Below are positions 1-6,024 of a stretch of DNA of 8,077 nucleotides, piece after piece. The position numbers and the translations under genes are program-made. Under the pieces are notes generated by a model. That model was not told where the DNA came from. It ran no database searches and saw only the letters and a program-made list of their open reading frames with translations. The DNA comes from Anaerolineales bacterium (lineage in GTDB: Bacteria > Chloroflexota > Anaerolineae > Anaerolineales > Villigracilaceae), in NCBI GenBank assembly GCA_025966435.1, contig JAICRQ010000142.1, positions 1-8,077 on the forward strand, read 5' to 3'. Position 1 is the stretch's first letter, and each line of letters begins with the position of its first letter.

Positions 1-1310
1 AAGGAACAGTCGTCATTGCGACGGTCTATGGCGATGTGCATGACATTGGCAAGAACCTTGTCAAAACCATCCTCGCCAACAACGGCTACACGGTCGTTGA
101 TCTCGGCAAGCAAGTCCCGGCAGAGACAATCATCACCAAAGCTGTCGAGGTCAATGCGACCGCGATCGGGTTGAGTGCGCTGCTGGTGTCTACTTCCAAG
201 CAAATGCCGTTGATCATAAACGAACTGCACCGCCGCGGACTTAAGTTCCCGGTGCTGGTGGGCGGCGCAGCGATCAACCGTCGCTTCGGTCGGCGAATCC
301 TGTTCACGGAAGATGGGAATATCCACGAACCTGGAGTCTTTTACTGCAAAGACGCGTTCGAGGGACTCGAAACCATGGACCAGCTCATCGTCCCGGAGAA
401 GCGCGAGGAGTTGCTGGCACGCGTCCGCAAGGAGGGCGATCTCGAAATGGGACGAACCTCTCAGGTGCCGGAACATCGAAAAACGGGGGCACGCTCCAAG
501 ATCCAGCCGGAACCGGTGCAGCATCCGCTCAAATGGGGTCAGCGTGTCGTTAAGGATATGCCGCTGGAAATTGTCCTCAAGCATCTAAGTCTGAATGAAC
601 TCTATCGCTTATCCTGGGGCGCGAAGAACACCCACGGCGCAGAATGGGAAAAGCTGAAAGCAGAATTTGACAAACGTCTGCAAAAAATGACCAGGGAAGC
701 CCTGCGTTATAAATGGCTAAAGCCTCAGGGCGTGTATGGTTTGTTTCCGTGTCAGTCTGACGGGGATGACTTGATCATTTACCACCCTGAAACAGTCAAC
801 TCGGCGTCACCGGACGAATTGACCCGCTTCTCGTTCCCGCGCCAGCCCTATGATGATCACCTGGCGCTGTCCGATTATTTCGCCCCTGTCGATTCTGGCA
901 AACTAGATGTCGTTGCCTTCCAGGTCGTTACCGTTGGGCAGGAAGCCACCGAGCGTTTCGAAAAGCTGCAGGCGAATAACGATTACACCGAAGCCTACTT
1001 CTCACACGGGCTCGCCGTCCAGACAGCAGAAGCGACCGCTGATTACCTGCACCAGCACATCCGTCGCGAATTGGGCATCCCGGAAAACCAGGGCAAACGT
1101 TACTCCTGGGGTTATCCCGCTATCCCAGAGCTGGAAGATCACAAAAAGGTCTTTGAGCTTTTGCCTGCTGTGGAAACAGAACTTGGCATAACCCTTTCTG
1201 CCGCATACCAGTTAATTCCCGAACAGTCCACGGCTGCGATCATCGTGCATCACAAGGCCGCCAAGTATTACAGCGTCGGTGAGTCGCGCGTCGAGCAGTT
1301 AATGCGGTAG
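1..1310 (+). CDS. metH: Cobalamin-dependent methionine synthase, C-terminal half (5' partial)
   Basis: The reading frame is already open at the window edge (first full codon at 3) and ends with TAG at 1308-1310, so this is the 3' part of a longer gene. Numbering from the in-frame GTG at 36, the cobalamin-binding signature DVHDIG spans the codons at 33-50, with the His as the expected lower axial cobalt ligand. SAL (residues 47-49) and the GG of LVGGAAINRRF (76-77) complete the DxHxxG...SxL...GG pattern of B12 Rossmann domains. After a linker (about 120-170), residues 170-424 match the MetH AdoMet-binding reactivation domain, including YGLFPCQSDGDD, an RxxxGY motif within KRYSWGYPAIPELEDH (R355, G359, Y360), and KYYSV near the end. 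The enzyme transfers a methyl group from 5-methyl-THF via cobalamin to homocysteine in the cytosol; the reactivation domain remethylates oxidised cobalamin using AdoMet. The GTG at 36 is not a real start because it falls inside the B12 motif. The homocysteine, folate and cap domains would lie upstream and cannot be seen. Confidence 0.96.
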   Translation, partial: GTVVIATVYGDVHDIGKNLVKTILANNGYTVVDLGKQVPAETIITKAVEVNATAIGLSALLVSTSKQMPLIINELHRRGLKFPVLVGGAAINRRFGRRILFTEDGNIHEPGVFYCKDAFEGLETMDQLIVPEKREELLARVRKEGDLEMGRTSQVPEHRKTGARSKIQPEPVQHPLKWGQRVVKDMPLEIVLKHLSLNELYRLSWGAKNTHGAEWEKLKAEFDKRLQKMTREALRYKWLKPQGVYGLFPCQSDGDDLIIYHPETVNSASPDELTRFSFPRQPYDDHLALSDYFAPVDSGKLDVVAFQVVTVGQEATERFEKLQANNDYTEAYFSHGLAVQTAEATADYLHQHIRRELGIPENQGKRYSWGYPAIPELEDHKKVFELLPAVETELGITLSAAYQLIPEQSTAAIIVHHKAAKYYSVGESRVEQLMR

Positions 1311-1333
1311 GTATGCAAGTAAACAAGTATACA
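1309..1333. repeat. Short intergenic CAAGTA repeat after metH
   Basis: Directly over and after the metH stop codon lies AGGTATGCAAGTA (1309-1321), a 13-nt sequence found again exactly at 7884-7896 after the YitJ-like gene. CAAGTA occurs here twice with a period of 8 (1316-1321 and 1324-1329), and the stretch ends in GTATAC. It does not form a convincing terminator hairpin. The remaining bases up to 1383 hold no recognisable promoter with good spacing. It is probably a member of a dispersed short intergenic repeat family, but only these copies are visible. Confidence 0.5.
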
Positions 1334-1383
1334 TTTGAGTATTCGACAATCAAGGGTAAGCCATAAGTCCAGAGCGATATATA

Positions 1384-2790
1384 GTGTCAAAAGCGAACAA
1401 GGTCATTCTCTTCTCGATTGTCGCACTTGGTTTTTGTCTACGTCTCTACCGGGTTGGGGCAAAAACTTTTTGGATAGATGAGCTGGGTGTTGCAATTGCA
1501 GCCACAATGCCCACGCTGACCGAGGCATTGGAATATGCTCGTGGCCATGTGATGGCAATGCCACTGGATTATGTCATTGCCTGGCTTATGGCACATATCT
1601 CCATCGCTGAAGGCTGGCTGCGTTTGCCTGAAGCCATCTGGGGCACTCTTAGCCTCGTGGCAGGCTACCTGCTTTATCGAGAGTTTCTCGAAGAACGTGC
1701 GGCTTTAATTGCCACATTCCTGCTCGCGCTTTCGCCTGCCTTGATCGAATATTCCCAAGAGCTGCGTTTCTATGCTCCTCTGATCTTCTTTTACACCTTG
1801 AGTCTGTCAACAGGGCTCAGAGCAAGCCGAGAAGGCAAAGCAATTCATTGGCTCGTTTTTACAGTAACCTGCTGTGTAGGAATTTTTTTTCATATCTACG
1901 CAGCGTTAGCATTGATTCCCGTTAGTCTGTGGACGATAACGGAAAGGGATACCCGAAAGGGTAACTTTCGTTTCTTTTCCTTGAGCATCTTCCTGATCCT
2001 GCTTGGAGCGGTGTACGCGATCTATTCCTATGGGTCTTTCCCAGGGGAAAAATCAGAGTTGTTCGCATTCGAATCTGTGTGGCAGGTGATTCTGGGTGGA
2101 TTCGGCTGGATACCCTCTTTTCCCGCGACAACGTCTGCGTGGTTATTTGGTACAGTTTGTTTGTGTTTTGCTGTGCCGGGAATATACGATCTCCTTGCGT
2201 CATCCCACCGGAAATATGTTTTACTTCTCTTAATCAGCATTGGGTTACAAATCGGTATCTTATTCGGCATGACGGTAATAAAAAATTACTTTGCATCCGC
2301 GCGACAGTTCCTGATACTTGTTCCGCTTTCGACACTATTGAGCGCTGCAGGTATTGACGTTCTGATTCAAAAGATCCGGAGACGTTATACCAAAAGAGAT
2401 TTCCATATACAGCTACTCAACGGTGCGACAGTTTTATCAGTAGGATTCCTGGCATATCCGGCTTTGCAGCAATATTACGCTCTTGAAAAAGGTGCAACAC
2501 GCCCCATCCTGCATATTTTGAATGAAAAGTGGCAACAGGGACAGAGCATTTACGTCATGCCAGGATATGAGAGAGACGTCTACGCATTCTATGCGAAACG
2601 TCTCGCAGGTAATTCTGCCCTGGCTGGCAGTTTCGTACCACTTGAAATTAAGGCAGAGCAGACCTTCCCGGAGCAAGTTGTATTTCTAATTGCGACTCCA
2701 TCTTTTGATGCCACATCGCTCGGCTTTGAGCCTATTTTTGTCCCGCCGGCGAATACTCTGTATCCCCATGTTTTGTGGCAAAAACATTGA
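1384..2790 (+). CDS. GT39/ArnT-like polytopic membrane glycosyltransferase (GT-C fold)
   Basis: This 468-residue protein is predominantly hydrophobic, with roughly 10-12 membrane segments up to about residue 360 and a soluble C-terminal tail (about 365-468). The first extracytoplasmic loop carries FWIDE (W30, D32, E33), the position of the catalytic acid in GT-C enzymes. Further family-like features are RLPEAIWG (80-87), SPALIEYSQELRFYA (117-131), and ARQFLILVPL before a late membrane helix. Such proteins transfer a sugar from a polyprenyl-phosphate donor to a lipid, glycan or protein on the outer face of the membrane; donor and acceptor cannot be told from sequence. The GTG at 1384 is the first usable start after an in-frame TAA at 1357-1359, and it is needed to retain the first helix and the WxDE loop. 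Only a weak AGAG (1371-1374) precedes it. The stop overlaps the next ORF as TGATG. Base composition is locally AT-rich compared with the methionine genes. Confidence 0.85.
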   Translation: MSKANKVILFSIVALGFCLRLYRVGAKTFWIDELGVAIAATMPTLTEALEYARGHVMAMPLDYVIAWLMAHISIAEGWLRLPEAIWGTLSLVAGYLLYREFLEERAALIATFLLALSPALIEYSQELRFYAPLIFFYTLSLSTGLRASREGKAIHWLVFTVTCCVGIFFHIYAALALIPVSLWTITERDTRKGNFRFFSLSIFLILLGAVYAIYSYGSFPGEKSELFAFESVWQVILGGFGWIPSFPATTSAWLFGTVCLCFAVPGIYDLLASSHRKYVLLLLISIGLQIGILFGMTVIKNYFASARQFLILVPLSTLLSAAGIDVLIQKIRRRYTKRDFHIQLLNGATVLSVGFLAYPALQQYYALEKGATRPILHILNEKWQQGQSIYVMPGYERDVYAFYAKRLAGNSALAGSFVPLEIKAEQTFPEQVVFLIATPSFDATSLGFEPIFVPPANTLYPHVLWQKH

Positions 2791-2960
2791 TGAGCTACTG
2801 TAAAATTCTGTTTTCCATAGCAGCCTCACCCTTCTTATCACCCTATGTGATTATGCATTCGCGGATCGGCGCGTTCCTGGCATTGGTAGCATCTCCCTAT
2901 GAAATCGCCGCAGCAGTGATTGGAATGGGGGCTATAGTACTTATCAGGTTCCTTGCATGA
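2790..2960 (+). CDS. 56-residue membrane ORF, coupled to both neighbours; small gene or glycosyltransferase remnant
   Basis: The ATG at 2790-2792 overlaps the stop of the upstream gene (TGATG), and the TGA stop at 2958-2960 overlaps the next start (ATGA), the layout expected for translationally coupled operon genes. An in-frame GTG at 2775 would add five residues but lies inside the upstream gene. The product is hydrophobic with two to three possible membrane segments, roughly residues 5-20, 26-40 and 38-54. It contains SPFLSPY (13-19) followed by a helix with HSR at its start. This resembles the penultimate loop and last helices of GT87-type proteins, where a P...Y(D) motif precedes a hydrophobic helix (compare VPHTADYDLVV in the next gene). 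It may therefore be the surviving C-terminal end of a deleted glycosyltransferase, or a genuine small membrane protein. No function can be assigned. Without this ORF there would be a 166-base gap in an otherwise gap-free block. Confidence 0.5.
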   Translation: MSYCKILFSIAASPFLSPYVIMHSRIGAFLALVASPYEIAAAVIGMGAIVLIRFLA

Positions 2961-4156
2961 AAAACAACAGATTCCAACTAGCGGTGTTTGGCTTTATTGT
3001 TTTTTTCATCGGCGGTATTTTTATTATGAACTATTTGCAGTCTGCTTTACAAAACACCACTATGATCCTTGGTGTAGACCTTTTCCCGCGCTGGGTCGGC
3101 GCGCAAGCGATCCTGGACGGTCAAAATCCCTACAGCCAGGAAACGCGAACAGAGATTTGGCAAACCATTTATGGAAGTTCAGAGACACCTCACGGGAATC
3201 CATTTGGATTTTATTATCCTCCGTCCGTTGCTACACTCTTATTCCCATTCCTCCTTGGCGGGGTCTCTCTGGAAACCGCTGCCGTCGTTTGGTGCGCCTT
3301 ATTATGGGCGCTATGGGCAGTTTTCCTCTTCTTGTGGCTAATAGTTATTGAGATTCCGTATAAAACCAGACTGTTGCCTCTCTTCTTACTAAGCGGCTTG
3401 ATGTTTCGCCCTGCTTTTTCCAATTATCTCCTGGGACAGTATTCTCTCTTCTGTGTACTGATGCTCATCCTGAGTTGGTTTTGTTTTAAGAAGAAGTATT
3501 GGATCCTTGGCGGGATTTTCGGCGCCTTAGCGCTGATCAAGATTTCATTAACTGCCCTTCCGTTTGCTCTCCTCCTTACCATGTATGGGCGCCATTGGAA
3601 AGCCCTAGTTTCCTTTGGGCTTACTTCCTTGATCCTGTATTTGCCTCCCACGCTGATACTCGGTTGGTGGGTGCCGGATTTTATGAGCGACATTTCACGC
3701 TATACTCTAGACAATGCAGTAGCTTGGTCTGTAGTTGATCTTAAGACTGCTTTGGGGATTGGATGGTTGTTCTTCGCCCTGATATTGCTTCTTGGAGGCT
3801 TGAAATTCAAGGACTTTGATCTTGCCATTGCCGCAGCATTGCCGCTAAATGCCATCTTTGTGCCTCATACCGCGGATTACGACCTGGTTGTTTTTATTCC
3901 TCTCCTTTTTCTATTGGCAAGCCGCTGGTTTACCGATACGAAGTTCCCTGCCTGGGCTTCTATCCTTGCGTTCAGCCTGCTGCTCTGGTTTCCCTGGGTA
4001 AGCCTGATCACGTTTGTCAGTGTGGTGACTGAATTTGCGGTGGAACACTGGTATCGTTTCATATGGCTGACCTATCCCGTGATAATTTTAATCGTAGCGA
4101 TCTTGAGTAAATTTTTCCTGCAAAGGATACGCTCGTTACACCCGGTACAGCCTTGA
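2957..4156 (+). CDS. GT87-family (DUF2029) membrane glycosyltransferase
   Basis: This 399-residue polytopic membrane protein has about 10 hydrophobic segments spread over its whole length and no large soluble tail. GT87 hallmarks appear in order: an acidic residue plus Arg in the first outer loop (GVDLFPRW; D41, R45), DGQNPY (54-59), FYYPPSV (85-91), NYLLGQYSLF (156-165), a Lys-containing helix (LALIKISL, 191-198), and a late PHTADYDLVV (303-312). Characterised members of this family are polyprenyl-phosphate-mannose-dependent mannosyltransferases of actinobacterial lipoglycans; the substrate here is unknown. The start at 2957 overlaps the preceding stop as ATGA, with a weak AGG (2946-2948) upstream. 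The following gene begins 22 bases after its stop. Proximity suggests that it works on the same envelope glycan or glycolipid as the flanking GT39-like enzymes, which is inference. Confidence 0.85.
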   Translation: MKNNRFQLAVFGFIVFFIGGIFIMNYLQSALQNTTMILGVDLFPRWVGAQAILDGQNPYSQETRTEIWQTIYGSSETPHGNPFGFYYPPSVATLLFPFLLGGVSLETAAVVWCALLWALWAVFLFLWLIVIEIPYKTRLLPLFLLSGLMFRPAFSNYLLGQYSLFCVLMLILSWFCFKKKYWILGGIFGALALIKISLTALPFALLLTMYGRHWKALVSFGLTSLILYLPPTLILGWWVPDFMSDISRYTLDNAVAWSVVDLKTALGIGWLFFALILLLGGLKFKDFDLAIAAALPLNAIFVPHTADYDLVVFIPLLFLLASRWFTDTKFPAWASILAFSLLLWFPWVSLITFVSVVTEFAVEHWYRFIWLTYPVIILIVAILSKFFLQRIRSLHPVQP

Positions 4157-4178
4157 TCTCAGGCAGAGCGTTTGCTCC

Positions 4179-6014
4179 ATGAAACAACAGCTTCCACTTA
4201 ACATCCTGCTTGTGCTTGCCCTCCTCATTGGCTTACTTACACTCAACGATTACGGCGAGTCGTGGGATGAAATGAAGCTCTACGACTACGCCGCGGATTC
4301 GCTCGAAGCTTATGGAACCTGGTTACAGCATGGGACGGTTCCTGTCACAGGGGATCGCTTCGAGAACTACGGTCCGTTTTTTGTGATGCTCACTCGAATC
4401 GTCACAAAGGCGTTTACACAGATATTTCCTGCTGTGCAGGAAGTAGACGTGCAGCACTTCGTCTACTTCCTCACATTCCTGCTCGGCGTCTGGGCTTTTT
4501 ATCAACTCGCCATACGTTGGATGAGCTACAACGCGGCGTTTGGCGCGACCCTGCTCTTTGCGACGCAACCTGTGCTCTGGGGTCACGCGTTTATCAATCC
4601 TAAAGATATTCCGCTCCTGTCACTGTTTCTGTTGAGCCTGTATCTGGGAATGAGAATGCACGATTCACTGTTTGGGCGTGAGGTTCCTACTGTTATTGAG
4701 TCTACCTCTGCCGTTTGGCATCAGCTGTCACCGCAATCACGTCGTTTGTTATTTACTACAACGATTTTTTGGCTGGCGCTGCTCTTCATTCTCTTTGGCG
4801 GTACAAACCTGTTGCATCAATGGATCGACGGTCTCGTCCGCGAGGCGGCTCAAGCCGAGGGATCGTGGCTCACCCAGCTCATTCCTCGAATACAGAGAGT
4901 CGCACCGGAGATTTATGTCGAACGGTTCTTTGTGCTGTTCCTGCGAGTGAGGTCCATTGTCTTTTTGCTTGCCACAGGAATATTAATCTGGCTCTACCAT
5001 CGTTATTTCCCGGCTGCGTTGCGCCTTCTCGAAAGCATTCTGCCTGCCGGAATCATTCTTGGCTTGACTGTTTCCATCCGCATTTTCGGCGTGTGGGCAG
5101 GCGTGCTTGTAGCGGGCTACATGGTTTGGAAATCCGGGCTGAAGGCGTGGCTGGCACTCACGATCTATGCCGGGATCGCCATACTCGCGATGTACCTCAC
5201 CTGGCCCTATCTTTGGCCCGATCCGATCGGTCACTTCTGGGAAACCGTAGGGATCATGTCGCAACACCCGTGGCCGGGTATGGTCCTGTTCAACGGCACG
5301 GAATATCCCGCCAGTGACCTTCCGGCTTCCTATATGCCGCTTCTGCTGGCGATCCAATTGACGGAACCTGTTTGGGTCTTGTTTTTCGTGGGTTTTGCAA
5401 TGGCAGTGTTCGGCTTCATAAGGAAACAAAGGGAACCGCGCGAACTGCTGGCATGCACGCTAGTGTGGTTCATTCTGCCCCTGGCCACGTTTGTTATCTT
5501 GCGCCCAACCCTATATGATAACTTTCGTCAGACGTTCTTCATCCTACCACCCATCTTTCTCATAGCAGGGTTGGCTTTCGACCTAGTGCAAAGGCCTCTC
5601 TTACAAGGCGCCCTGATCGCTCTTGTTGCTCTCCCCGGCTTGATTGCGTCAGCGAGCCTGCACCCCTACGAATATGTTTATTACAACCAATTCATCGGCG
5701 GTGTTCGTGAAGCCGTGGATCGCTTCGAGCTGGAGTACTGGGCAACTTCGTATCGGGAAGCCGCGCGAGAAGCCAACCGCATCGCACCGGCAAATGCAAA
5801 CGTCTGGGTGGATGGACCGGCGCACTTATTTAACCGGTTTGCTCGTCCTGATTTTCATATCTATTCACCGCAGGAACCGGAGCGCGCCAATCATTATGAT
5901 GTCGTCGTGACGCTTGCGCGCTATGACCTGGAAAAAACTTCATTCCCGGCTGCGCCCATTGTTTACAGAGTAACACGCGAAGGTGCTGTTTTCGCTGTGA
6001 TTCGACAACCGTAA
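4179..6014 (+). CDS. Large GT39-like polytopic membrane glycosyltransferase (GT-C fold)
   Basis: This 611-residue protein starts with a membrane helix followed by GESWDEMKLYDY (W29, D30, E31), the acidic first-loop motif of GT-C transferases. YGPFF (64-68), GHAFINPKDIPL (135-146) and LYDNFRQTFFILPP (445-458) fit a GT39/PMT_2-related subfamily. HPYEYVYYNQFIGG (495-508) opens the C-terminal extracytoplasmic part, followed by a YWATSYREA segment (520-528) and a small soluble domain to the end. About 11-13 membrane segments are likely. An extra block at about 165-275 (a polar linker, a helix, an amphipathic stretch with WLTQLIPRIQRVAPEIYVERF, then another helix) looks long for the family. The expected role is transfer of a sugar from a lipid-linked donor on the outer face of the membrane; acceptor unknown. 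ATG 4179 is well placed for the first helix, with only a weak AGAG upstream (4165-4168). Its stop codon is shared with the ribosome binding site of the next gene. Confidence 0.82.
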   Translation: MKQQLPLNILLVLALLIGLLTLNDYGESWDEMKLYDYAADSLEAYGTWLQHGTVPVTGDRFENYGPFFVMLTRIVTKAFTQIFPAVQEVDVQHFVYFLTFLLGVWAFYQLAIRWMSYNAAFGATLLFATQPVLWGHAFINPKDIPLLSLFLLSLYLGMRMHDSLFGREVPTVIESTSAVWHQLSPQSRRLLFTTTIFWLALLFILFGGTNLLHQWIDGLVREAAQAEGSWLTQLIPRIQRVAPEIYVERFFVLFLRVRSIVFLLATGILIWLYHRYFPAALRLLESILPAGIILGLTVSIRIFGVWAGVLVAGYMVWKSGLKAWLALTIYAGIAILAMYLTWPYLWPDPIGHFWETVGIMSQHPWPGMVLFNGTEYPASDLPASYMPLLLAIQLTEPVWVLFFVGFAMAVFGFIRKQREPRELLACTLVWFILPLATFVILRPTLYDNFRQTFFILPPIFLIAGLAFDLVQRPLLQGALIALVALPGLIASASLHPYEYVYYNQFIGGVREAVDRFELEYWATSYREAAREANRIAPANANVWVDGPAHLFNRFARPDFHIYSPQEPERANHYDVVVTLARYDLEKTSFPAAPIVYRVTREGAVFAVIRQP

Positions 6015-6018
6015 AGGA
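6014..6018 (+). promoter_or_regulatory. Shine-Dalgarno AAGGA for the 6025 gene
   Basis: AAGGA lies 6 bases before the ATG at 6025 and overlaps the last base of the upstream TAA stop (6012-6014). It is the clearest ribosome binding site in the window and fixes the start of the methyltransferase/reductase gene. The placement implies that the gene is read on the same transcript as the membrane glycosyltransferase before it, unless an internal promoter exists. Confidence 0.75.
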
Positions 6019-6024
6019 AACAAA

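Noticed and set aside
36..38. GTG at 36 as the start of a stand-alone cobalamin-binding protein
   Set aside because: The codons before it encode the Gly-Asp that belong to the conserved DxHxxG motif, and the frame is open to the window edge, so the gene continues upstream.
1335..1383. Promoter for the first glycosyltransferase gene (TTGAGT at 1335-1340, TATATA at 1378-1383)
   Set aside because: The two boxes are 37 bases apart, no -10-like hexamer sits 16-18 bases after TTGAGT, and the TATATA touches the start codon, so neither makes a credible promoter.
2953..3351. 132-codon open frame starting four bases before the GT87 gene, in another frame
   Set aside because: It lies entirely over the well-supported GT87 protein, its product lacks domain-like order, and the conserved GT87 motifs are all in the other frame.
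4715..5317. 200-codon + strand open frame inside the large glycosyltransferase gene
   Set aside because: It is a frame shadow of the 611-residue protein. Its Cys/His/Arg/Ser-rich composition is typical of out-of-frame reading, and no known motif is present.
4983..5429. 148-codon - strand open frame
   Set aside because: It is antisense to the conserved membrane part of the large glycosyltransferase. The composition is His/Arg/Pro-rich with no motif and no ribosome binding site of note.
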